NCBI GenBank assembly: GCA_011947345.1
Contig: JAAVTG010001009.1
Span: forward strand, 1-22,206
Length of the DNA: 22,206 nucleotides
Direction of reading: 5' to 3'
From: Phytophthora quininea
Lineage: Eukaryota; Oomycota; Peronosporomycetes; Peronosporales; Peronosporaceae
Position numbers and translations under genes: made by a program. Of this stretch, positions 10,269 through 17,959 are shown one piece after another. The notes beneath the pieces are model-generated. The model saw only the letters and a list, made by a program, of their open reading frames with translations. It did not search any database and was not told where the DNA came from. The stretch's first letter is position 1; each line of letters starts with the position of its first letter.

Positions 10269-12446
10269 GATGAGTACCACATGAGTATGAGTGCGTGGAG
10301 ACAGTGTGTTATGGAAGTTGATTGAGCTATCGTAGTGATATGAATATTGACCACACCATTACTATTTTTTAGACCATCCGCATCGTTAGTTGAGCTGTCT
10401 GACCATCTTACACAAACACACCCATCCCAATCCACGGCCACTAGCCGCGTTCGGGCTGATATCGACGGGCCACTATCTGAAGGTGATAACGCTTCGTTTA
10501 GTTGCCGCTCGTTATCCTGAGATTCTTAAGAGTTGTCGCGAGCCGTGTCCCTTGCACGGGGGTCTTGGGGTAGCGGGCCTAGTTAGAGAGAGAGATGTTG
10601 GGCCACGGTAGGTAGCCGGGGAACGGTTTACTAGATGACACTAAAGAAATATATTGACTGGATTGGTCTTATTTCTCTTGATCTTCTCGCCTTGCTAAGC
10701 CGTTTCTCAACTACAAGGGTAGTTCGCAACTGGCGGCCCTGACGGTTCGGACCTCTTTCTGTTCATGCCCAGTAATCTCCGTTAGGAGCGATCCGCCTCC
10801 GGTCCGTTCGCTGGCAGGCTTGGATCACGACATCGGTCCTACATAGCGGAACCTCCGAGGTCCACGACAAGTCTAGTCCGCTGTCGCAACTGGATTCTAA
10901 GCGTAGGTGTGGTAAAGCGATTTGCCTGGGAAACGGGGACGAGTCGTGAGGCATCGTGATGCGTAGCGAGGATTCGCTCACGGTCATTCCATCGAATTAA
11001 TCCCCGATTGGCTGGATTTTAAGTCTGGCGAGGTCTCAGTTGTCATGGACGGAGGATCACTTTGTGCATCAACTAACTATATCCAACGGAAGGCACTGTG
11101 ATTGGTCCCCAGAACATCCGATGACGCGTCGACGTCACCTTTTCTAACGGACAAAGATCCAAGCGACCCTTCCCAAGCCCCGGTGACGGTTGGGAGCCTC
11201 GATGACTGTTAGGAATGCTCGTTGGCTACAGCTGAATCCTCGATTATTCTAGGGAGGACTCGGTAGCAACGACTCGACCTCTCCGAAACCTGCATGACCA
11301 GTCTGGGAGCTCGGCGACTCTTCGAGGACCTCGGTGGTGGGTTAAACGAGGTCGCAGTTAGGAAACGGATCATATTTCACTGCATATTTGTATGGAAAGT
11401 AGGAAAGATAGGATTTACGTAAGCCCGAAAGGGCGCTGCATATACAAAACAGAATTTCCCCCAAGCTCACAGGGACCAAGTCCGGCAGCGGAATCGTTAT
11501 CGGGACGTTGCGTCTTGATCTGCCCGTTTGAGCGGGTTATGTCTGTCGGTGGGCACGTTAATCCATGAGGACAGTGCTCGTCCCCGGCCAAGCCAAGCGT
11601 TTGTGGCAACGTTGAGTGTGTATAGCGTGACGGCTGAAGTGCCAGCGCTTGTATTCAGGGTCGAATGTTCTCGCCCGCTTCTCTAAAGGTCACCGCAGGC
11701 TGAGACCTAGGTGGACTCGCAGTTAGCCTTAGTTGACTTTGGACCCTTCTGCTATTGGGCCAGCGAGGTTTGATGCGCTAGCGAGCTCGTGCTAGTGGCG
11801 TGAGTTTACTTGGGAAGTTTGCGTGGTCGGATCGCAAGACCAGTCAGTCCCGGTGCTAGGGCTGAACCTGGGTCTTCAGATTTGAGCCCCAACTCTCGTT
11901 AACCTTCCTGGTTGACGTTTAGTTGTGGGTGGAGCCTATCCGTACAACCAACAAGTTTTCACGCCGAGTCTTATAGGGGCCGCCAGTGCGCACGCCGACT
12001 GCGTTATGTTAGGGGTCCAGGACTTCTTGCTGAGGGGTTCACGTGACGACCCTGTCGCCAAACCGTTTCAGCGCGGTAGAACACCTTGAGGTCACAGCAA
12101 AGTGCCATTCTAGGCCGGTACAGGACAGAGTCTTCACGTTCTCGAGTTAGCCCAACCTCGTCGCCATTGCCCGAATTTGCCGTTCCCATAAACACTAGAT
12201 GTTAACATTGGGGTAGGAAGAGAGAACTCGCCAGCATCGCCCCGAGCCTCTTTGAGTGATGTTCGATCTTTGGTTTAAACAAACAAAAAATGCTGCTGAT
12301 AAGTTCGGCTTGCACGGATTTTGGTGCAGAACGAGCATAACGTGCTAGGCAATCAGAGTACCAGAAACATTTTCGACTTGCCGCAAAAAAACGATCGGTG
12401 ACGTTAGTGACCTGGATTCGATTACCTAGGCTACCCCAGTTTCCCT
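10269..12446. other. Unassigned interior, GC-balanced, no recognisable gene
   Basis: About 2.2 kb with only short, unrecognised minus-strand frames (10763-10987, 11415-11609, 12004-12195, 12202-12456). I looked for reverse-transcriptase, integrase and transposase motifs and for a long direct repeat suggesting LTRs and found none by eye. Between about 11180 and 11340, phrases such as GGGAG(C/G)..CTCG.GACTC recur loosely, perhaps a worn tandem repeat. The frame 12456-12202 has a genuine ATG (84 aa) but no known domain. Confidence 0.45.
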
Positions 12447-12478
12447 GAGATTCCATACATGATTATCCAGAAACGAAT

Positions 12479-12898
12479 ATGTATATTCGCGAGAGAGTAG
12501 ACGCCTCTGTTTCCAGCAATCTTCGCCACAATGAATACACAACACAAGAAATTATTCCATCGTCGACTCCTCCAGGCCGTTGCGGCGTCAAGATCGAGTC
12601 ACATCATGCTCAGCAAACAAGTAGAAGGTGTTGAACAGATAACCAAACAGTACATGAAGGTGCTTCGGCAAGTTCTCGCATTATTACTGAGAAAATCGAC
12701 GATGGGAACAGCACTGATAGTCATTCAGTGACTGCTACGGTAGTAACCGTGGGAACTCCCAGACTTGTCGCGATAATTGTCTTCGTGGCTAACCTACTTT
12801 CCGCCGTATTCGGAGCGCTCATTCCAAGTTATCGTGGTGAAAGGATGTTGGCCGGTCTCATCAATAGAGGAAATGACACTTTCCCTCCAATAGCTTAA
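12479..12898 (+). pseudogene. Unrecognised ORF with one internal TGA and a membrane-like segment
   Basis: One frame runs from ATG 12479 to TAA 12896-12898, interrupted only by TGA at 12632-12634: 51 codons before and 87 after. The first half is polar and Ser/Thr/Pro-containing (QEIIPSSTPPGRCGVK). The second has an acidic/serine linker (ITEKIDDGNSTDSHSV), then a hydrophobic stretch long enough to span a membrane (LVAIIVFVANLLSAVFGALI), followed by a basic tail (PSYRGERMLAG) and FPPIA. It is convergent with the hAT relic, ending 68 bp from that gene's 3' end. I recognise no family. One stop in about 139 codons could mean a recently broken gene, a recoded codon, or chance. A competing plus-strand frame (12531-12731, 66 aa) has no better support. 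Confidence 0.35.
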
Positions 12899-12916
12899 TG
12901 GAGGGAGGCTGCGGAG

Positions 12917-12940
12917 GCTTAATAGATGGATAGCGAGGGA
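12917..12940 (+). repeat. Direct-repeat word flanking the hAT relic (left)
   Basis: GCTTAATAGATGGATAGCGA plus GGGA. It matches 20 of 24 positions with 15024-15047, in the same orientation. The pair brackets the hAT relic from just outside its coding ends. It is too long and imperfect for the 8-bp duplication typical of hAT elements, so its origin is unclear. Confidence 0.55.
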
Positions 12941-12965
12941 CTAGATTTCTATAGTGAAGTTAATA

Positions 12966-14864
12966 TTAAAATATGTACTCTTCGTACGCTAGCGCTGACA
13001 GCCGCTCAAACTGCTTGGCATGTAAGATGCCTTCGAGGGAGAAGTCAGAGAGAGACTATCGATAAGCATCACACTCCCAACCAATAATAGAGAAATCGGA
13101 TTCCACTGATGCAGCGTTGGGGAAAACTATGGCCAATGGTCGACAAAACTGTTGTAGCGTTGGGAATCGACCATCGACATGCTGCCAACCTTCACTGAAT
13201 AAAGTGCTGCTATCATTACAATTCTCCGGTTTCCGACGTAGGTATTTATCGTCTGCAACGGCGTCAACAAACTGTTGATGCTCCATCTCTATCTGCATGA
13301 CTTGTTCAGCGGTCCATCCTGCTGCTTCCAACTTCGGCGTTTGCTGTTCCACTAGCTTGCATAAAATTGTTGTGCACGTTTTCGTCAGTTGGTGCGGTAA
13401 AATAGGAGTGAGGTCGTTATTACCTGCTTCATTACGGGCCGTCTGAGTAGCAGCAATCCCAGATATTCCTTGAGCCAAGCCAGCAAGCAGTTCTGCAATC
13501 GCACGAATAGCCGCATCCGCCTCGTCTTGGTTTATCTGTATTAAAGATTCGATGGCAATTTGCGCCCAGTGTTGAATGAAGGCACGTGCGCCATCCAGTT
13601 GCACGGCGTATGAACCTCTGGCGATGTTCTCAAGACACCAATAGCTGGTGAATCTCTCTAGATAAAGGCCCGAAATCGTTCTTTGCACCGAAAGCTTGTC
13701 ACAAAAGTCCCTCAACTGTGTCTTGCTGCGTTAAAAGCGTAGCAAGACCTTGTAGTCGCTAACACGCCTTGACAACAGGTTTGTTGCCGCGTTGAGCGAA
13801 AGCAACACGACCCACCATTTTTGCATTGGGAGCATTTTCTGGGGAATTTGCCTCCACTTCAGCCCCCACACGAGTACGGTATTGTACTAGCCAGAATGTG
13901 CATTGTACATGGACGGCCAGCGTTTACTCAAAAACTTCGGGCATGTCGTATCCAGTTTTAACGATCAACTCCGCTTGACGTCGAAGCCATCCTATCAGCT
14001 TCGTCAAGCCCCCCACACACACACAAATCTGTCGTCACATAGTTTCTTTTACTCGGCTTGGACGATAAAATTCAATTGGTGTAAGCCGCACCATACCGGA
14101 TAAAAAGATGAGTACACAGCATCAACAAATTCGTTTCTGTAGACCAGATAGATGGCCTGTTATGGAAGGCTCTTCGTCGGTACCTATTGATAGAAGTTTC
14201 GAGCGCCATTTTTCGTCAAGAGCGTCCATGACTTGCTTACAAGCACAAAAATGGTAGCAGCTTGCTTGTTTTCGAATAGAGGAACGGCAACCAAGTGCAC
14301 ATGTGCAGCTGCAGCACGAAACGAAGCTCCATCGCTAACGTATCCAACGAGGAGTTTGAATAGTTTAGGATAACGAATGATCACCTTATACACGCCATGA
14401 TTAGGAGTCGGCTTAAATATTGTAAGGGTCTACCACATGTGGCTTGCTCTTCAAAGTCATCAGGATCAAACAAAAGACCCCAATAATTTTGATCACATTT
14501 GCAGACGTGATTTCAAACTCGAAGGATTCCTTCGATCAAGGTGTGCTAGCATGGTGCTGGTGTCATTAACATGATTGATGAAAAAGTTGGGTTTTTCCAG
14601 GCCAGATAACTCAGAGTACTATTGCCACCGTGACGCGTGGCACAATGTGAGATGCCGTCTGTAATTGTCGATACGATACGGACGGTGAAAATGCTGCACA
14701 TTTGTAGTACGTTTTCGCTTGCCATTTAGCCGTTCTTCTCACCCAAACTTGATACAGAATTGACAAGACACAGCAGTCACGGCTGACTCTTCAGGATCTC
14801 GAAGCTCTAAGCTGTACTTGAGATCATGGCCTTCTCGAAACTGTGTTTCTAAGCTCTTCCGCAT
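12966..14864 (-). pseudogene. Nearly full-length hAT-superfamily transposase, inactivated
   Basis: On the minus strand, ATG 14864 opens 41 codons ending in a BED-like Cys pair (SCQFCIKFG) and TGA at 14741-14739. The same frame then continues through NGKRKRTTNVQHF, YRIDNYRRHLTLCH and RW (zinc-finger region). Next, in shifting frames, come FDPDDFEEQ, FKPTPNHGVYKVIIRYPKLF, VSDGASFRAAA, HVHLVAVPLFENK, GTDEEPSITGHLSGLQ, VWCGLHQLNFIVQAE and RLQGLATLLTQQ. The longest open piece (13715 to 13056) holds LPHQLTKT and the hAT C-terminal dimerisation motif FCRPLAIVFPNAASVESDFS, then IIGWE. After TAG 13058-13056 the frame resumes as SLSDFSLEGILHAKQFERL and ends at TAA 12968-12966. Domain order matches hAT transposases I know from oomycetes. 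Relative to those, roughly 70-75 residues between FRAAA and HVHLVAVPLF are missing, including the region of the first catalytic Asp. It is certainly non-functional. Confidence 0.9.
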
Positions 14865-15313
14865 CTGTGTTTGGCGTTATTTTGTCTTTGAGGCAGCTGC
14901 AAGCCTCCGGCGAAGTACGATGCTTCTACAAATAGCTCCAGTATAAAAATTACCCTCAGAACAAGATGAACATAGTCGATATATATAGTGGTTACATTGC
15001 AGGTAAGCGAGGGATGCCGGAAAGCTTAATGTAGGGATTGCGAGGGAAAAGGGGGACATTTGCCTGTATTAATGAGGCCTGGATATTGGATACGAAGATG
15101 TTTCAATCCGGAACACTGAGCAAGCATGGCTTGATAAGTCCTGAATGGCACCCATTTCAGTAGGTCTACATCTGCACTTACGGGTGGTCGCCCATTGAAT
15201 CCAAGAGCACACGCAAGCGTCCTCGCCAATACGTTCGTTACACAAGATGTTTTTCAGTTTGTTGAGCAGGAAGTGATGATTCAAGATAATTACAACACGT
15301 ATCCTTCTGCTCA
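14865..15313. other. Spacer upstream of the hAT relic
   Basis: It contains the presumed 5' flank of the hAT copy and overlapping minus-strand frames at 15026-15314 that I cannot assign (one reads MARTLACALGFNG from a non-ATG or frame-overlapping start). No clear terminal inverted repeat was found by eye for the hAT element. Confidence 0.4.
15024..15047 (+). repeat. Direct-repeat word flanking the hAT relic (right)
   Basis: GCTTAATGTAGGGATTGCGA plus GGGA, 20 of 24 identical to 12917-12940 and in the same orientation. Confidence 0.55.
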
Positions 15314-15645
15314 ATGACCAAAGCCTCTGACCGACTAAATGAAATGCTTGCAGCTGAAGGTCTATATGATTATCTCCTCGAACACGATCAAATCGTCATT
15401 CAATCTGATGTGGGTAACTGGGATAGGAATTACATCGCTTCAAAACCCCACTTAGACGACGATGCTGTTGCAGCAGCAGCAGAGCTTGGGTCTATTACTA
15501 CAGGAACTGTGAAAACGTTGCTACTGTCGACGAGACCATTTGAAGAGCGACCAGAGTCATCTCTATTTCCTCGGCGTATATGATGCAAATATATGCTCGC
15601 TTCAGCAAGCTGTTGCTAATCAACTGTACCCACAAAGAAAACAGG
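15314..15645 (+). pseudogene. Unrecognised coding fragment with a consensus 5' splice site
   Basis: ATG 15314 opens 89 codons (MTKASDRLNEMLAAEGLYDY ... FPRRI) with an Ala run encoded by GCAGCAGCAGCA near 15470 and an acidic/aromatic middle (LLEHDQIVIQSDVGNW). A one-base frame change near 15555-15570 would continue it as SHLYFLGVYDANICSLQQAV, then NQLYPQRKQ, stopping at CAG|GTATGT (15644/15645), a textbook 5' splice site. That combination looks like the end of a real exon carrying one frameshift. I recognise no domain. It sits at the inner edge of the right repeat arm, so it may belong to the interior of the large inverted structure. The sequence to 15850 shows no further exon I can support. 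Confidence 0.4.
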
Positions 15646-15849
15646 TATGTTTTGCGGATAATGTTGACTTACCTTGAAGCAGTCTAATCGCGATGGCGAC
15701 CTATAATTACAACTATCACCTGTGTACGTTTATGTGATGTACTCTTTTCAGAATTCACCGCTTGAAAGCAAGAGCGATTGACCCAGTCCACTCTATGTAT
15801 ATAGAATACGCCAATTGTAGTGGAATCTAGTGGAGGTGTTAGAGCCAGA

Positions 15850-15946
15850 TCAGAAGATCAGAAACGATAATTGCGGCCGTATCCACCGGATCGGGCTGAA
15901 AACTTTGGGGACTAGGTTATCATAAATGCGGAACGTGATAGCGATA
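15850..15946 (-). repeat. Inverted 128-bp-family sub-repeat, inner half (split by pogo)
   Basis: In reverse complement this reads CTATCACGTTCCGCATTTAT, then TAGTCCCCAAAGTTTTCAGC and CCGGTGGATACGGCCGCAAT, aligning with the left-arm sub-repeats (ACTATCACCATCATGTTCCG, TAGTCTCCCAAGTTTCCAGC, CGGTGGAGTACAGCCG). Its other half resumes at 17572. It is diverged but collinear, and proves that the right side carries the left-arm repeat family inverted. Confidence 0.85.
15945..15946. other. TA target-site duplication, left copy
   Basis: TA abuts the left terminal inverted repeat. The matching TA is at 17572-17573. A TA duplication is the signature of Tc1/mariner/pogo elements. Confidence 0.88.
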
Positions 15947-15971
15947 CGCAGACGGACGGAATCTAACGGCC
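15947..15971 (+). repeat. Pogo element left terminal inverted repeat
   Basis: 25 bp. It pairs with 17547-17571 with three mismatches (positions 2, 12 and 18), all transitions. Similarity ends immediately inside. Confidence 0.92.
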
Positions 15972-16580
15972 AGATCAGTTACAGCTGTCAAATGAATCAT
16001 TTTCATCCAATCAAGATATCAGATAAATATTTGCCAATTCAGAGCCAGTCACAGACCAATTCTCTAGTCCAATGGAGGACGACGCTCAGGAGAGTGGCCC
16101 CAAGGAGATCAACCCTCAAGAGCAGCCTACGACTCCTTCCTCAATCGCGGCCCGATAGTTCGTAGGAAGCACTATTCTATTCATACTAAACGAGCTGTTT
16201 TAACAGGCGCTCAAGGAATAAGTGTCCGTGCAGCTGCCAAAAGTTTGGAGATCCTCGCCGTATGCTTACCGACTGGATCGCTGAGAAAGAAAACATATTT
16301 GCCTTTATAGGATCCGAAAAGACGTTAGCCCAGACACCAGGGCGCACAGAGTCGATTCCATTTTCCTTCGAGCTGCTGATCTACATGAAGGATCAGCGTC
16401 GGGCCGACCAACCGCTTACAACCACCGGAATGGTGCAATACATCCGTTCAAACTACTTTAACTGGCTGACTGACTACGAGCAAGAAAGACCAAGCTACAG
16501 CGTACGACTCGTTATTCCGCCTTCTTCGTCGCATCGCTTATCGGCATGGCTTCACGCAACGAACTCTCCACGGTTTAAAG

Positions 16581-16621
16581 GTGTGAATGCTCTAATATTA
16601 ATTAATTCGTGGTGTTTTTAG
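16581..16621 (+). other. Transposase intron 1 (41 nt)
   Basis: AAAG|GTGTGA ... TTTTTAG|GAAAAT with a CTAAT branch-like word. The frames on either side differ by one base from a clean splice, so an indel lies at or near it. This is the least certain of the three introns. Confidence 0.65.
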
Positions 16622-16839
16622 GAAAATAGCGATGATTTAGCGGTAATTCAGCGTGTCTTTAGCGAGGCTTTTAAGAGCGACTACAACCTCACGCCGTCAA
16701 ACAGAATCATCAACATCGATGAAACCGGTGTGTATTATGATACACCGCCCTCCTGTTGTGAGCGTGGTGAGCCCTCAAATATCACCACGTCCAAAGCACT
16801 CTGCGCGCATGACAGTCGTATGCTCTATTCGAGGGAATG

Positions 16840-16896
16840 GTACGTTAAAAATGTTGTACAACCCGTGTAAAAAAACTAACTGTTGTGATGCTTTAG
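16840..16896 (+). other. Transposase intron 2 (57 nt)
   Basis: AATG|GTACGT ... AAACTAACTG ... GCTTTAG|GTAAG. Splicing restores the frame exactly (RGN-G-KKLPLLFIV), matching the pogo-family sequence. Phase 1. Confidence 0.9.
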
Positions 16897-16980
16897 GTAA
16901 GAAACTACCTTTACTATTCATCGTCTGAGGCGAGCCTAATGGCATTATTGCAAACGAAGAAGTCCCTAACTACCCCAAAG

Positions 16981-17040
16981 GTGCCACGTAATGATCTGGT
17001 TTTTCTGTAAGACTTACGCTAACTTATGGCAAAATATTAG
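16981..17040 (+). other. Transposase intron 3 (60 nt)
   Basis: CAAAG|GTGCCACG ... ACGCTAACTT ... AATATTAG|GTCAT. Splicing gives YPK-G-HYYAVQPKAW in frame, phase 1, and removes two in-frame stops within the intron. Confidence 0.85.
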
Positions 17041-17546
17041 GTCATTATTATGCTGTCCAGCCTAAAGCGTGGATGGATGAAAGAGTGTGTCATGAGTTCC
17101 TCAGCTCAGTAATGCTGCCATGCATCAAGGATCCCTCCGTCCTCCTTGTTGACAATCTGAAGTGTCAAGTGTCAGAGGAGGCGGAGGAAATCATTGCAGG
17201 CGACATTTACAGGCGTTGCCTAAAAATTCTACCCCTGTGTGCCAGCCACTTGATGTTGGCGTGATGGGTCCTCTGAAAGCTAAACTAAAGTCAGCGTGGC
17301 CGCTAGAGGACACGACGAAAGTGGCTACCGCGAAGGACAAAAGGTTGGCAACAATCAAGCGTACTATTGCTGTCTGGGACGACATCAGCGAGGACACTAT
17401 TCGATCAGCTTTTAACAAGGCACTTAGCGTTAATTTTTAAGCTAAATCTTAGGATTACCACCGTCAATTTTGGCTGTCTTATTTTTTTGCCATTAGTTCC
17501 ACCAATCACAGGCCGCTCTGTTAACTATGGTCTGCCGTCAGAAGGT

Positions 17547-17571
17547 GGCCGTTGGATTCTGTCCGTCTGTG
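17547..17571 (-). repeat. Pogo element right terminal inverted repeat
   Basis: 25 bp, inverted partner of 15947-15971, followed directly by the TA duplication at 17572-17573. Confidence 0.92.
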
Positions 17572-17573
17572 TA
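17572..17573. other. TA target-site duplication, right copy
   Basis: TA between the right terminal inverted repeat and GTCCCACGTGACATAGACAG. It matches the TA present once in the unoccupied paralogous repeat. Confidence 0.88.
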
Positions 17574-17820
17574 GTCCCACGTGACATAGACAGATTCATC
17601 AGCCAGTCAAGAATAACCACGACTGCACATACCCGTTTGGGCTGAATACTTGGGGGACAAGAGATCACAATCGGAGAACACGATGGTGATAGTCCCATGT
17701 GACAGAGACAGGCCCATCAGCCAATCAGCGATCCCAGAAGCCATTGGAAGCATTACCAGGCCCAATGAACCAAAATTGTGGAGAGAGATGTTTCGATACA
17801 AGACGAACGTGGGACTCAAT
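17572..17820 (-). repeat. Right repeat arm: inverted 128-bp-family sub-repeats and leader
   Basis: 17572-17612 is the second half of the sub-repeat split by the pogo element. 17613-17730 is a complete sub-repeat whose reverse complement contains CGCTGATTGGCTGATGGGCC, TGTCTCTGTCACATGGGAC and TATCACCATCGTGTTC, close to the left-arm consensus. 17731-17820 in reverse complement (TTGAGTCCC ... CGAAACATCTCTCT ... GGCTTCTGGGATCGCTG) matches the leader segment of the left units (about 2953-3047). Order and orientation are those of the left arm, mirrored. Confidence 0.9.
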
Positions 17821-17959
17821 AAGATTGTAAGATGCGCTTATAAAAATGAAACTCGCAATGTTGACCAGTGCTACCGTTTTCACATGATGTATATAAAATG
17901 GGCGAAGGACAACGAAAGCAAGATAAGGTGAGAAGTGGACACGGAGTAGGTGGAAGAAG
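17821..17959. other. Transition from repeat arm to C-poor tract
   Basis: Weakly similar, in reverse complement, to the leader of the left units before about 2953. No gene seen. G/A bias begins here. Confidence 0.45.

Larger units (their letters stand above)
16072..17440 (+). pseudogene. Pogo/Tigger DDE transposase with three short introns, inactivated
   Basis: ATG 16072 starts an acidic N-terminus. After a frameshift near 16160 comes RRKHYSIHTKRAVL and QGISVRAAAKSLEI, the Psq/CENP-B-type helix-turn-helix that binds the element ends. One base is missing near 16255 before MLTDWIAEKENIFAFIGSEK. The catalytic core follows: INIDETGV (first Asp, codon 16718-16720), HSARMTVVCSIRGNG spliced to KKLPLLFIV, GEPNGIIANEEVPNYPKG spliced to HYYAVQPKAWMD, SVLLVDNLKCQ (second Asp, 17151-17153), and QPLDVGVMGPLKAK (third acidic residue, 17252-17254). 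It ends at TAA 17438-17440. It is therefore a DDD-type pogo enzyme with all three acidic residues present. Frameshifts near 16160, 16255, 16581-16622, 16775 and 17222, and TGA at 16926-16928 where Arg or Lys would be expected, make it a pseudogene. Confidence 0.92.
15947..17571 (+). mobile_element. Pogo/Tigger-type DNA transposon, 1,625 bp
   Basis: The left end CGCAGACGGACGGAATCTAA CGGCC (15947-15971) and the reverse complement of the right end CACAGACGGACAGAATCCAA CGGCC (17547-17571) agree at 22 of 25 positions. Both are flanked by TA. Removing the element and one TA joins GTGATAGCGA-TA to GTCCCACGTGACATAGACAG, which reads straight through as a 128-bp-family sub-repeat. The neighbouring unit at 17690-17715 shows the same site unoccupied (GATGGTGATAGTCCCATGTG). 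The element encodes one DDE transposase on the plus strand, now broken. Element limits are therefore known to the base. Confidence 0.93.

Noticed and set aside
12410..12440. tRNA-like T-arm (GGATTCGATTACC)
   Set aside because: The flanking bases do not form a T-stem and no D-arm or anticodon arm could be placed. No other tRNA or rRNA seen in the window.
10269..12446. LTR retrotransposon remnant
   Set aside because: The base composition suggested it, but I found no pair of long terminal repeats, no primer-binding site I trust, and no reverse-transcriptase or integrase motif.
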